DNA of 64,000 bases from Trichosporon coremiiforme (taxonomy: Eukaryota; Basidiomycota; Tremellomycetes; Trichosporonales; Trichosporonaceae): assembly GCA_039545355.1 (NCBI GenBank), contig BCJJ01000024.1:186001-250000 (forward strand), given 5' to 3'. The translations under genes and the position numbers were made by a program. The notes beneath the pieces are model-generated. The model had not been told where the DNA came from. It made no database searches and was given only the letters and a program-made list of their open reading frames with translations. Below, in pieces: positions 45,870-56,838 of this stretch (the stretch's first letter is position 1; each line of letters opens with the position of its first letter).

Positions 45870-47091
45870 TTAGGCGAGGAAGAAGCGCCAGGCGATCCAC
45901 GCGCCAATGACGGCGAGGGGGAGGAGGAGCTTGAAGCTGGGTAACGTTAGCGCGGTGTCCGGTGGAAGTTATAGCCGGATGGGTGAAGTTGGGTATGCTG
46001 GTCTGCTGCAGAGTACGTGCTACGCCTTCTGCCGTCCCCACAGTCGCCCGCCGAGCTTGGAGAAGAAGCTGCGGTAAGACGGAAAGAACGCTGGAGACTG
46101 TCGTGACAGACAGACAAGATTTGGGGGGTGAGGGGAAGAGGGCGATGCAGATAGCATCGGACCAGGGACAGAGAGAAAGGAGACGATTACTCACTTGCCG
46201 CCCTGCTGCTGGCCGGCAGCCGAGGTGGTGGAAGCGCCAGCGGACCTCTTGACCTTGGACTCGCCCTTGAAGTCACCGACGAGCATCTTGGGGAGCATCG
46301 CGCGGGCCTCGTCCGAGTGGCCGACGTCCTCGAACGCCTCGGTAGCGTCACGGCCTGTATGTTAGCATAGTGTCGAGGGTCGGGTGACTTGACCACCCGC
46401 TGATGTGTGATCGGCTACGCTCGCCCATCATCGCTATCGCTCCATCGCACGTCTCTTCGCACAAGCAATCCCGTGCCCCGCCCGTTAGGGCGCAGTGGGT
46501 CGGAGGGGGTTGCATGATAAGACGTGATGGGTGGATGGTTTATCCGTACCGTCCCGTTGACGCAGGAGAAAACAATAGCGAGCAACGGCGCAGCAGACAC
46601 AACCAGCACGCAGCGAGAGTCATGCACGGAGTAACTCACCTCCCTCCTCGATCAGGACCTCGTCGCCACCGGGGTGCTGTCTGTCAGCTATCTGGATGAT
46701 GTGCGGAGTGTCATTTCCGAGCCCCGAGGGTGCCGGGCAGCCGGGTCCGGGGCCACCGATGCATGAAATGTTCGGCGGTAGTCACTATCTGGCCGCACGC
46801 ATGCTCCGCTACCTCTCCACACCCATGCAAGTGCTCCACACGAACGCTCCAAGATGGGCGTGTGATGCGGGAGCGGTGTGATTTTCTGCACATAGAAGGC
46901 ACGGTGGGGGTGATGAGGTAGGCCGAGCAAGGTCGAGGTTCGGCAAACTCAGCTGAACTCACCTCGTCGAGGAACTTGGTGACATCGTAGACCTTGCCGG
47001 AGATGAGGACCCAGCAGTCCTCGCGGGACTTGTGCTGCTGGAGGTCCTCGATGGTGTAGACCTTGGGGGAAGCGGAGGAGACGTCGGCCAT
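45870..47091 (-). CDS. Cytochrome b5, tail-anchored
   Basis: A small haem protein of the ER membrane that donates electrons to desaturases, sterol enzymes and P450s. Exons 47091-46963, 46676-46640, 46354-46195 and 45936-45870 sum to 393 nt (130 aa). The haem-binding HPGG is restored at the first junction ([30 protein letters not shown]), with the second haem histidine in GHS. It starts [40 protein letters not shown]. After a Ser/Gly/Gln linker the C-terminus is a membrane anchor ([17 protein letters not shown]) ending LA. All three introns are long for this region: 286, 285 and 258 nt. Confidence 0.95.
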
Positions 47092-48234
47092 TTTTCTTAT
47101 TGAGAGGTTGGGTGTGGTGGATACAAGAAGTTGAGCAATGCAAACGAATGTTCTTGTCGTGGCAAATAGGTTCGACCAGGGTTAGGGCCGCGCGCGGCTA
47201 GTCGGACGAGAATCGCAGACGTACTAGGGCGCCAGCACCCAGCGATCGCTTGAATTGCATCCGCTGTCATTGGCCCGCACGCGTCTGCGTACAATGGGGC
47301 TTGGCACATGGCCGGGCCACAGAATGGGACACCCACCTCGCCCTGGTTTTGCCGCTCTAAGGCAGAGGGCAGAGGAACGGGGTCAAAAAATCCGGCCACC
47401 ATCCATGCCAGACTTGCAGACGTTGACCGAGCAAAACGCGAAGCAATTCGAACACTGAAGATCGAACGCGTCTGCCGCTGGCGGATGGCGGAGCATGGCG
47501 CGCTACTGATGCGTAGGGTGACCAGAGTCGCAGCCTCGATCGCGTCTCTCCGCATCCTCCACGGGCGGCCATGGTGGTCCATGGGGCCCTCTCTGTACAA
47601 GAGTACTTAAGCTGGCTAAGACCAGTAGCCCATTGCACTGGTTAGAGCCTGAAAGCAAAGCTCCGGATTCCGACTTCACCGCCAAAGGGATGGGGCGCAC
47701 GAGAGGTTCGGGTCGTATCTCGGTCAGACTGGGTACTCGTCGAGTTCGTTATGATGCACCACCCAGTCCTTATCGGCGCCTCCTGTTGGCTGACTGCATC
47801 CTTCGTGAGCAGCCTCAGGCGTATATAGCCACCATTATGTGGACATGTAGAGGCAGAGTGTGGAGGTGGCTGCTGCGGCTCCGACTTGCATCTCTGAAGC
47901 TCCCCGTCTACGCTATAAGCGCCGTCCCTCCACTTCTCCTCCACCATGCTCCGTAAGCATTGCTTCTGAGCTTGCTCAGCGTCTTGAGTTTGCTTGCTCA
48001 GCGATCTTGTCGGCGGGCACATCACGGGAGATGGGTGGTGTCTTCCTCTGCCGGACATCGTTACGGAGAGTACCGATCCTTGGCCGCTGGAGTTCGGCTA
48101 CTTGCACCTCCACTTCCGGCTACGGTATTGACACGGTCTCCGCCGCCCACCCGCCAGACTAGAGCACGTACATAACATTGACAATTCCGTTTCTGTCTCC
48201 GACATCTCCCCTGCCCCGCTAGACCGCATAGACA
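47092..48234. promoter_or_regulatory. Divergent intergenic region (cytochrome b5 / thioesterase)
   Basis: 1.14 kb between divergent start codons; no gene is supported. A TATATA-like string (GTATATAGCC) occurs near 47820 on the plus strand, about 410 bases before the thioesterase start. Confidence 0.45.
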
Positions 48235-49259
48235 ATGGCCTGCCTCGAACACACGCGCAAGGCGTTCCTGGAGACGCTCGACGGTGAGTCACTGTGACGC
48301 GGGCGTCCATCCATCTGAATGCCGATCGGCGCACAAGATCTCCTACGCCTTCCGGCAAAAGCGCGGATCATGCAGAGGAAGGACTCGCAAAACAGAACTG
48401 GAGAGCGCACTCTGACTCACAGGCGGCCACGATGCGAATGTTATCAGCAACGTGAGTTCCCCGCACGCATGACTCTCCACGCAGCTGAATCGGGTTGTCG
48501 GCTAGCTAACGATCAGCTCGAGGTCGTCGCTGCCCGTCCCGGATGGGTTCGAACGAGGATGAAGCTCCAGCCGCGACACCTGAACGGCCACGGTGTGAGT
48601 AGGCGAGCACCGCAAGCTCCGTTCTTCCGCGCTCAGCGAGGGTACTGCACACTTGGATGAACTCGTGCGGCGGCGTGGTCCGCAGCTGTTAACTACACGT
48701 GGAAGCTGACCCTGCAGAACGTTCACGGGGGATGTATCATGACGGTGAGTGTAACCCTCCCACTCTCTCGTACTCCATGAAATGCTGCTCTGCGACTTGC
48801 CCTCCCTGAGCTTGCAGAGGCGAACTGTTCAGGAGTGCGCTTGCATTACGCTTCAACGCAGTCATCACCAACCCCGCGGCCGACAATTTTGCCAGCAGCC
48901 ACATTTCGCCCCGCCAGCTGCTTGTCAGGTCCGAAGCTAACGCCCAGATGGTCGACTGCATCACCTGGATTGCGCTCGCGACCCTCGGCGCTCCGTGCAT
49001 CAACACCGTTTCTTCGAACATGAGCGCCGAGTTCCTCCGCCCTGGCGGTACAGAGGGCGAATACCTGTACGCCGAGGGCACGGCGAGCAAGGTCGGCCGG
49101 CGCATGGCCTTCACGCGCATTGACTTCTATAACGAGAAGGACCAGCTTGTCGCGTTCGGCAGCCACACGCACGCTGTCCTCCCTCAGTCCAAGCCGCATG
49201 AGATTGTCTTCTCTGAGGACGGCGAGAAGGCTATCCCGGTCGCTCAGGGCAAGCTCTGA
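48235..49259 (+). CDS. Hotdog-fold acyl-CoA thioesterase (ACOT13 / PaaI family)
   Basis: Hydrolyses acyl-CoA thioesters; the natural substrate is unknown. Five exons: 48235-48283, 48423-48451, 48517-48594, 48718-48744 and 48948-49259, summing to 495 nt (164 aa), right for the family. The 29-nt and 27-nt exons are very small. The core hotdog motif emerges only on splicing: NGHGNVHGGCIMTMVDCITWIALA, with the catalytic-region HGG and the acidic residue of the helix (MVD). Then come INTVSSNMSAEFLRPGG, LYAEGTASKVGRRMAFTRIDFYN and FGSHTHAVLP. The start at 48235 is the only ATG joining in frame. Introns are 139, 65, 123 and 203 nt. Confidence 0.88.
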
Positions 49260-49594
49260 GCGGCGTCTGGTGGGGTGGCGAGGATGTAGAGTGCCGCGGG
49301 TCTGCTCAGCCGCGCATGGGACAGTATGGGGTGTAGAAGTGTAAGGTAGAAGATGCGCAATGCACATTGTTCGGATTGTCTTGCCCCCCATCTTGACTCA
49401 ACACGATTCTTGGCCGCGGTCACGTCTGGATCTGGGCTAGGAGCGTACAAGAGACAGGAAACGCATGCATGTGTGGCTGAATCGGAAGGTACGGTGCACT
49501 GTGTCCGCTTCTGCGACTCAAAGGCGTGCGCCTGAAGATGTATAGCAAAAGACAGTTAACTTAAACGTCGACCAGACGAAGAGTCAAAAGATTA
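49260..49594. other. Short intergenic region before the tRNA
   Basis: 3' flank of the thioesterase gene and the downstream side of the tRNA. A TTTT terminator for RNA polymerase III lies on the minus strand immediately beyond the tRNA (about 49586-49589). Confidence 0.6.
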
Positions 49595-49687
49595 TGCCTT
49601 CTACCCGAATCGAACGGGTGACCGTTCCATAGCAAGACTCTAAGAGACACTACTAGTGGAAAATTCTAGCCACTGAACTAAGAAGGC
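49595..49687 (-). tRNA. tRNA-Thr (anticodon AGU) with 20-nt intron
   Basis: Read on the minus strand, the cloverleaf is complete. The acceptor stem is GCCTTCT/AGAAGGC with discriminator A at 49595. The D arm is GTTC-AGTGGCTA-GAAT, the anticodon stem TTCCA/TGGAA, and the T arm ACCCG-TTCGATT-CGGGT, giving a good B box. The anticodon loop is CUAGUAA once an intron at 49631-49650 is removed from its usual place, one base 3' of the anticodon. AGU decodes ACU, and ACC/ACA after inosine editing. The loop CUAGUAA is the same as in yeast tRNA-Thr(AGU). An oligo-T stretch follows the 3' end as terminator. Confidence 0.92.
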
Positions 49688-50079
49688 TGGGCTATGTTCA
49701 GCCGAGGTGGTCTGGAACACTAGCGGCTAGAGGACACGTGGCTCATTGTGGCACTCGTTGTACATTGCACCGGGCTCGATTCATGAAGTTTGGAACCCGC
49801 AAACGTCGAAGCTGAACGATTGTGGATATTGGAACGTTTGGTGCAGTATTTACGGGCTCAGAAGGTCTGGACGGAGCATCCTTGTAGCCTGCGATGCCGC
49901 ATAAATTGAAGCCTTCCCCCCCTCCGGGCAAAGCAATCGCCGACTCACTCCGTCACAGCCAAGGTTTTGTTGGAGCATATCTGGGCTAGAGGTCAGCTTG
50001 TTTCGGCCCATGCAATGGCCCTCGAGTCCACTCCCTGTCTGGGTTTCTGCCTCACGATGACTAAGTTGATGTCTGGCGG

Positions 50080-51130
50080 GTTGGTGCAATCACCCTACCC
50101 CAGGTTGGGGGAAGATTGGCCCACGCTGGCTGCTGGGTGAGCGAAACTCACCCGTTTTCAATGCCCTGGTCTTCCAGTCTCCGAGACCCTCGAGCGAGGG
50201 GGGACCCATCCAGTACTGCTGACGAAAATTGGGAGCGATTTCGAGACTAAAGTCGCGCACAGGCTTCTATGCAGCTGCCGGAACAGCAGACCCAGCAGCA
50301 GCTCCAGTTGTACGGCTGATTCAATCGCAACGATACCCGGGTACGGCAGGCCAGTGCGCTGAGTGAGTGAACTCACCGTGTTGGCGCGTGAGAGTCCCGG
50401 CGTCGCTGAAGTCAGCCCCGATTCCACTGATTCAATCGTTGCGCTCCTGGAACGTGCAGGGATGTCTACCGCCCAGGCTACAAGGAGGCTGAGTAAGTGG
50501 TGAACTCGCTGGCGCTATCCGTTCACTAATTTCCATGCGGGAACCACGTCCAGCCCTTGATCCGGCCAAGCTAAGGGGCGAGCTCACATGCCAGGCGCGA
50601 CATGATCCACAGTCAGTTGTCGTTCGCTCGTGCAGTCGCGTTGTCCCCGATGCCAGCAGGGTGTATTGGCTTCTTGCTGATAAAAACGCGTTTGCCCGTC
50701 CGGCAACCGGGCGGGTCCTTCTGCTGATCTGGCTGAGTGAGTGGGGTACTCGCCGTAGGCTCCGCCCGCTCTCACAACCACGACCTCCGACGTCTACGGT
50801 CAGCTCTCGTGCTGCTGACGCTGTCGCGTCTGATTCCAGCGGGGCAGGAGCCTCTCTTCCGCTGATTCGGTCGCGTTTTCCCCGGCTGACAATTGGGCAG
50901 CACTGGCCGAGTGAGTGGGGCACCCACCGAAAGACCGTCTGATAACGCTAAACTGGAGAGACTTTCGCCCGTCCCTAATGTCAGCTTACAATAGGTCGAT
51001 GCAATCGCCGGTATCTCCCGGGCCAGAGCCTCCATGCCGACGGGACGAGCCGTTCCGCTGATACAATCGCGCTATCCCGTCTGGCACTCGGGAGAAGTTA
51101 CCGGGCGGAGTGAGTGGGTGACTCACTGCG
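50080..51130. repeat. Degenerate array of a two-part repeat with short palindromes
   Basis: Two motifs recur, diverged but recognisable. Part one resembles CTGATTCAATCGCGNTATCCC (best copies near 50313, 50425, 50674, 50859, 50996 and 51055). Part two is a small hairpin built on GTGAGT and ACTCAC: 50135-50153 (7-bp arms), 50363-50376 (6-bp arms), 50735-50754, 50911-50928 and 51109-51127 (7-bp arms), with a decayed copy near 50491. The order part one then part two repeats about every 130-240 bases. Function unknown. Confidence 0.65.
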
Positions 51131-54100
51131 AACTCGAGTTATGTTACTGTACTTGCCACCATTAAGTTGACTACCACATCAGTCTGGTCAGCGGAGCGAT
51201 TCCTGCTCCGCACCACTGACACTTGATCGGAAGCTGGAAGGCACATACACTCTCGCCAGCCACAGCGTTCTATACCGGCTAGACTTCTGTTATCGTACGA
51301 GCCGCGTCAGTGTCAGACAGGACCGCATGTGTCAGTGGGACCGTGTCAGACTGAGTCATCCGTCCGACTGTGGAGTGCGTGCGAGAGAGAACAGAGCAAA
51401 GGGCCACACGCTCCCTGCCATACCTGCTTCTTATGTCTTCCACATGCCGTCTGGCCCAGTCTCGACCACCAGGACTTCTGCACATGTGCCTCCCAGTCTC
51501 ATATTCTGGCGGCAATTGACCTTTCGGGATGAGGCGCAATCGAAGCGAGTGCCGCAGGAGAATGAAGGTTTGCTCCATCCCTTTCTATCCTGACGTCCCC
51601 ATCTCCTTTTCCCTCCTCCCTCAGCTCTTCTCTGCGGAGCCCGGAGGAGCCATTGGGACGCACCGCGTGCACCTGGCAGAGCAGAACTGGCTGACCTGTG
51701 TCCGCACGGGTGGCGAAGGAAGGTACGAAAGCTGCTCGATTCCTGATTCCCGCTACGAGGAGTGCGTACGCTCCCCACTGTGAAGCGGAGGACTTTCGTG
51801 GCATTCTCACTGGCCCGTCGCTTTCCTCGCCACTGGATGTCACCGCACCGTCACCTTGGTCGCCGGAGGGAGCAGCTTCTCGCAACCTGTGTACCTCGTC
51901 GTTTCATGGTGTCGCACGTTCGCGCGGCACCTCGATGAGCAGAGACGACAGAGGTTGGTGGTCGCTCAGGCATGACTCAGCATGTGGCACTCATTGGCTC
52001 TATCTCACACTGAAGCATGTGGGTCATGAAGGACCACACAGGGAATCGACGGCATGAGAAGGAACGTGAAAGCGAGCAGAGAGTGGGAGGAGTACGTCCG
52101 CATCTGCGGGTTCGGTCAGCCCTGGGAGTGCGACTCATGCTGGCAGACCCTACGTCGGGGCGTTCGCTCACGATTTGCCTTTCAAACTTTCCACAGTTAT
52201 ACCGTGTTCTGCGATCCTTACAATATATTCTCTGCAAACGGCCGCAGTGACTTGCACATGTGTATCTGTCGGCACTCCTGTCAGGGCTCAGATAAGCCAG
52301 TCGGCCTGATCAGCCTAGACTGCCCCATAGATGAGATGCGACTGGCCACTCGGCTCCCGATTCACGCTAGATCACGGTCCTCCTCGATCTTCAATGAACT
52401 CAGCGATGCCAGTAGGCAGCGCTCAGTTCCAGCGCCGCCCCTTGCGTCTCCGTACTTTGGTGGACCTAGGTGGACTTGATAGACCAGGTGATGGGCCCAA
52501 TGGGCGGGCTATGTGATCGATTTCGCCTCGAATTCGCATTAACCCGACCCCGTGAAGGCTCATTTGGAGTGGCTGACTGAGTTGCATGAGTCGGGGCGCG
52601 CGGCGCGTCTCGGACCTGGGTCCGCGATCAGTTCATGCCACTTGCATGTCAGGACTCGTACCGTCTTGAACCTCTTCAACGGGTCTCCAGGTCCGACGCA
52701 GTTGTTCATTTGATTTACAATGAGCGAAATTGAGCGGTCCATTTCATTTGTCTGCCCAGTCACCGCGACAATGCGTTCGTCTGACTGTCCATTCGTCCGA
52801 TGTCCATTTGTCCCATTTGCCCAATGTCCAGTCTGGGATGGATGCTGCAGTGGGCTCGCCCGACACGGTGGGTCAGCAGAGTGGGTCGGCATTTGAGGCT
52901 GCAGAGAGCAGTGGGTGTCAGTGGGATTACATCATCTTCGTTGTGCTGGGTCAGAGACATCCCGTCTCGTCGGTAGGTTCTTCATGCTCACCCGTGTTCG
53001 GCGCAGGTTCGTGCGAGTCAGGTCCCAGACGCATTCATCGTATTTTGCGTCCGTGAAAGAGTGCGCCGATATGCCGCCGGAGTGCGGTCTCGGGTATTAT
53101 TCAGGCGTCGTACGCCTCCCCCATTTACGCCTCAGAGCTGGGCTGGCAGGGCGCCGACAGTCCCAGACGTCGTGACTGCTGTCCGCACCAAGAGGAGATA
53201 ACACGAAGAGCCTTGGGGAGGGAGCAGAGGGCAGAAGCATGTGTTCAGCAGGCATGGCCGCCCCCAATGCAGTACTCAAGACACTCGTGCCCCGACCACG
53301 ATCGATCGCTCCGATCATACGCATCGTGCGGTGACTGGTGACTAATCGGTATGCCTTAGGCTCATGGCGTACGGACGCCAACCGCCAGCCGACGATGTGA
53401 TGAATACGAGGCGCCGCCTCGCCCCCGTCAGCCCCGGTCGTGCCGCGGCTGCTTTCCGTCCATCAGCAGGCTATCAACTAGAATGCTCCGCGCTCTGCCG
53501 TACCGCTACCAGATGCGTGCATGCTGAGACGAGCTGATAGTGCTCTGTGCCTAAAACGATCAGCTGTTGAGCAGGAGTTCCTCGCTATCTCTCATTACAG
53601 CCATGAACTTTTGCCAGTCAAGGTTGACTTTGAACACTGCTTCGCATCGCCCTCCGTCACGATCCATCGCTCTCATGCACAGGAAGTAGAAGATGGGGCC
53701 AAAGAAGGAAGCAAGACCTCTCCCGCAGATCGTCATTGTGATCTGTCTCATATCTCATCTGTCTCACACGCGTACCTCCTCGGCGCACCCGGTTCCGGTT
53801 CCGCGGCTGAGTCGGACCTCTGCGTGTTCGGATGCGCACATGCGCACATGTGCACCTGCATCATCGTGCCAGAAAAAGTCAAGCTGATACGACCCCGGAG
53901 CCGCAGGCAAGAGTGCAGTTTCAAGATAGTTCCAAGGTCGAGCCGGTTCCGACCCTCCCCAAGGTCGTATCCGCTGACGAGAGAAGAGGGGGCGACGCGA
54001 TGCGGAACATCTCGTCCGGCTTGACGCGAAGACGCGACGACGCGACTCGCGGAAGACCGATGCGGATGGGAGGCGCGTACGCGATGGTGATTGCCCGCCG

Positions 54101-55600
54101 CTGGGTCGAACAGCGAGAGAATGTCCGACAGTTGAGACAAGACTTGCGCGATGCCGTCAGATTTCAGGACGTCTGCCAGGTCAAGGCAGCGGAATCGGCG
54201 CGGCCCAGCCTCGGTCTCGTAGCCAGACAATTCAACGCTTCTGCTTTCCGGGCCCGGCTTTGGTCCAAGGCGAGCTTGCGATGCCGCTTCTGCAGTTGGT
54301 CTGCAGTCGGCTCGTGCAGGAACCGAGAATGCAGAGGAAAGCGAGCATTGCTGGAGTGACGGCCAGGGCTGACTGAATGTGCCTTGCACCACTGCACTGC
54401 TCCTGCACCGCAGCGGTTACAGCATGGATGCTCCCGAAGCAAATGCCTGGAGGCACCGGGGCAATACACAGAAGTGCTAGGGGAAGAAGGAGAGGTGGTA
54501 ACTCGGAGGATGCGAGGAAGGCTAGCCAGACATGCAGACAAGAGGGACGGGGGGAAGGCAGGCTAGAAGCACGAGCGACGCGTCGTAGGACGTGTCGCTA
54601 CGGGTCAGGGGCAGAGTTTCATCTTGGGCTCTGCAAAACTCACGTGGCGCGCCAACTCTGTGTGAGACTTGGGAAGACTGTCAGCGGCCCGCGGGTCCTG
54701 CGGTTCTGTGCCTGTCGTAGGGTCTCGTACGTACATACGCGGACAAGCTCAAGCTTCTTCACGCCATGCACGTCAAGCACGCGCTGCCTTCTGGCGTTCT
54801 GGCGCATGATGAGGATGCGTCGGAGATCCTTCACAGCAATGGGTGCAGCGCCGAGATCCCAAGATCCGTGAGATCGTGGAGGACGAATGAGCATGTGCGT
54901 GCTGAAGCATACCCTGTCGGAGAAGAATTTCATACACAACCGGTCGACCTGCGCCAGCTGCGGAGTTGGGAGAGGCGGCGCACGCAACGCACGCAACGCA
55001 CGCGGCGCTCGCGGCGCTCGGACAGTCCCCGCGACTGACGGACGCGGGGCACAGGGGTGTTTTCCTGCGCGCCTGCAGGTCAGGTCCGAGGACGAAACTC
55101 GCTGGACCAGCCGGACCTGTCCTCAGTGCTTGTCAGCGAGGGCACGCGGAACAGTTACGAACGACCAAGTGTCGGTCACTTGGGCTAGCTCAAGCTCTGG
55201 GCGGCGTCCGTGCTTGGCTGGGCGACCGCCGGACAGCCTTGCTGCGAACGCTGCGTACGCTGCCCGCTTCGTCCGCTCCGTCCGCTTCATCCTCGAGAGC
55301 GTGAGACGCTTCGTCCATCACCGAGACCACCACCAGAGTACCACAGGCTGGTGCGTATGTGCCGCCTGCCAGTGGCCCGTGTTTGCCGTGTATGGAAACC
55401 GCCCCGAGCGGAAAGGTAAATGGCCTCATGGTGATGGACTAATGGCGGCCCGGCCGGAATAGCAGGAGTACTCCTGGGTCGTAATGAGGTGCACCCTGGG
55501 CCACAGATTAGGCTGTTCTGTGGTGTGTCTGCGTGTCTCGCGCTTCAGATTCAGTTAGGGACGATTCCGAGGATTTCTGTTGTTCATCTTGGTAGGCTGG

Positions 55601-55625
55601 CTGGACTGGACTGGACTGGACTGGA
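55601..55625. repeat. (CTGGA)5 microsatellite
   Basis: Five direct copies of CTGGA, flanked by GGCTGGCTGGA-like sequence. Intergenic. Confidence 0.85.
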
Positions 55626-56057
55626 CGGTGAATGCATAGAGTTGTGAACTAGCTGGGGGAAACGGATGCATGGAAGAAGAGAGTGCCGGCTGGCGGGGTT
55701 GCAGGCTTTGGCTTTGGCTTGGGCGTGCAGGCGTACCGGCGTAACTGGCTGGCGTAGGGTTATCCTGACATGGTGTCCGGACCCTAGCGGGTGCCCTGTA
55801 CTCCTGCATCCTGCACTCGTGTTCTCCTGGACTCCTGGCCCCTGCTAGCCCTGCTCCTATGCTCCTTCCTCTGCCCAGCATCCCAGCACCCAGGTAGCGC
55901 CCGGCACCCGCTCCCCAATCACTGCCGGCTCACTCACTCACCCCTCGGTCCCTGCCCCTTACCCACCCTCACTCCGTACCCTCCGTACCCTCCGTGTCCC
56001 CGTACCCTCACCATCTACTCTACACGCTCGTCTCTGTACCACCCTTCCCATCGCAGA

Positions 56058-56100
56058 CACCCTACCACCCTACCACCCTACCACCCTACCACCCTACCAC
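56058..56100. repeat. 8-bp tandem CCCTACCA, about five units
   Basis: Five adjacent copies can be read directly. They lie in the C/T-rich region upstream of the RhoGAP gene, possibly within its promoter or leader. Confidence 0.9.
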
Positions 56101-56814
56101 ACACACTCACCCGCTACCCACTACCACCCACCCACTCTGCACGCTGCAATCCTCAACCACACTCAGCCTCGACTCCCCTCTTCCCTCTTCCATTATTCCA
56201 CCTCCACTACTCCTACTCCTCTTATCCACCACCCATCCCATCCACCTCAACATCACGATACACATCCCGCACGACTAATACTGTTTCCGCCAAGCACTTC
56301 TCTCGTCGCCTGTCCCCCCGACTTCATCTTCTGACTTCACCTTCATACGCGACGCCACCTCATCCACTCGGCAGACCCCGCTCACTCTTACTCGCAACCC
56401 GTCCGACGCCCCGCCCTTCGACCCTCGCTCACCACCCCCCCGAGTGCGTGCTGGGCACGGAGGACTCGTTTTCAAGTGACAGCGCATGTCTCCACGCGTG
56501 CTCTGCTGATCTTGATCATTCCATCCCTCGAAGCTCCTCCTTGCTGCACGGAGCATCCAGGTGACGCCCCTCCCCTTCGACAAGCGCCCTCTTCGACCAA
56601 CAACACCTTTCCCGCCTTTCCTCATTTTCACTTTCCTTTCGACTTCGTCTCTTGAGATCGCGCATTGTTGAGTGCGTACCCAGATCCCCCCTTTTTCCAT
56701 ACCCTTATTCTCTCTCCGCACAAGAGAAGCTGCAACACGGACTCTCGCACCGACCGCTCCTTCCCCCGGCCCCGCCTTTGATGGTCCACGACGCATAACT
56801 GACTCTCTCTCCAG

Positions 56815-56838
56815 ATGTCGACTTCTTCCCAACTATGA
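56815..56838 (+). other. Seven-codon upstream ORF overlapping the RhoGAP start
   Basis: An ATG at 56815 reads seven codons to a TGA whose first two bases are the last two of the main ATG (ATGA at 56835-56838). It directly follows a good 3' splice signal (CTGACTCTCTCTCCAG), so a leader intron may end at 56814 and make this the first ATG of the mRNA. This geometry is classic for reinitiation control. Confidence 0.5.

Larger units (their letters stand above)
49688..56834. other. Large gene-free interval with degenerate repeats
   Basis: Over 7 kb without a protein gene I can support; open frames on both strands are short and motif-free. The part at about 50.08-51.13 kb is a degenerate repeat array (separate entry). 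Around 52735-52845 the strings GTCCATTTG, TGTCCATTC and TTGTCCCATTTGCCC recur in diverged form. From about 55870 to 56834 the plus strand is C/T-rich and is probably the leader and promoter of the RhoGAP gene. A decayed element, a long non-coding RNA or a structural region would all fit. Confidence 0.45.

Noticed and set aside
50135..51130. GAGTGAGT motifs considered as splice donors of a many-exon gene
   Set aside because: No consistent frame or protein motif emerges between them, and the hairpin pairing of GTGAGT with ACTCAC is not needed for donors.
53521..54392. Overlapping open frames of 167-214 codons on both strands
   Set aside because: Mutually overlapping, arginine/serine-rich, no family signature; typical chance frames in GC-rich DNA.
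56058..56100. CCCTACCA repeats considered as telomeric sequence
   Set aside because: Only five units, internal, not matching a CCCTAA-type telomere unit, and embedded in an ordinary gene leader.
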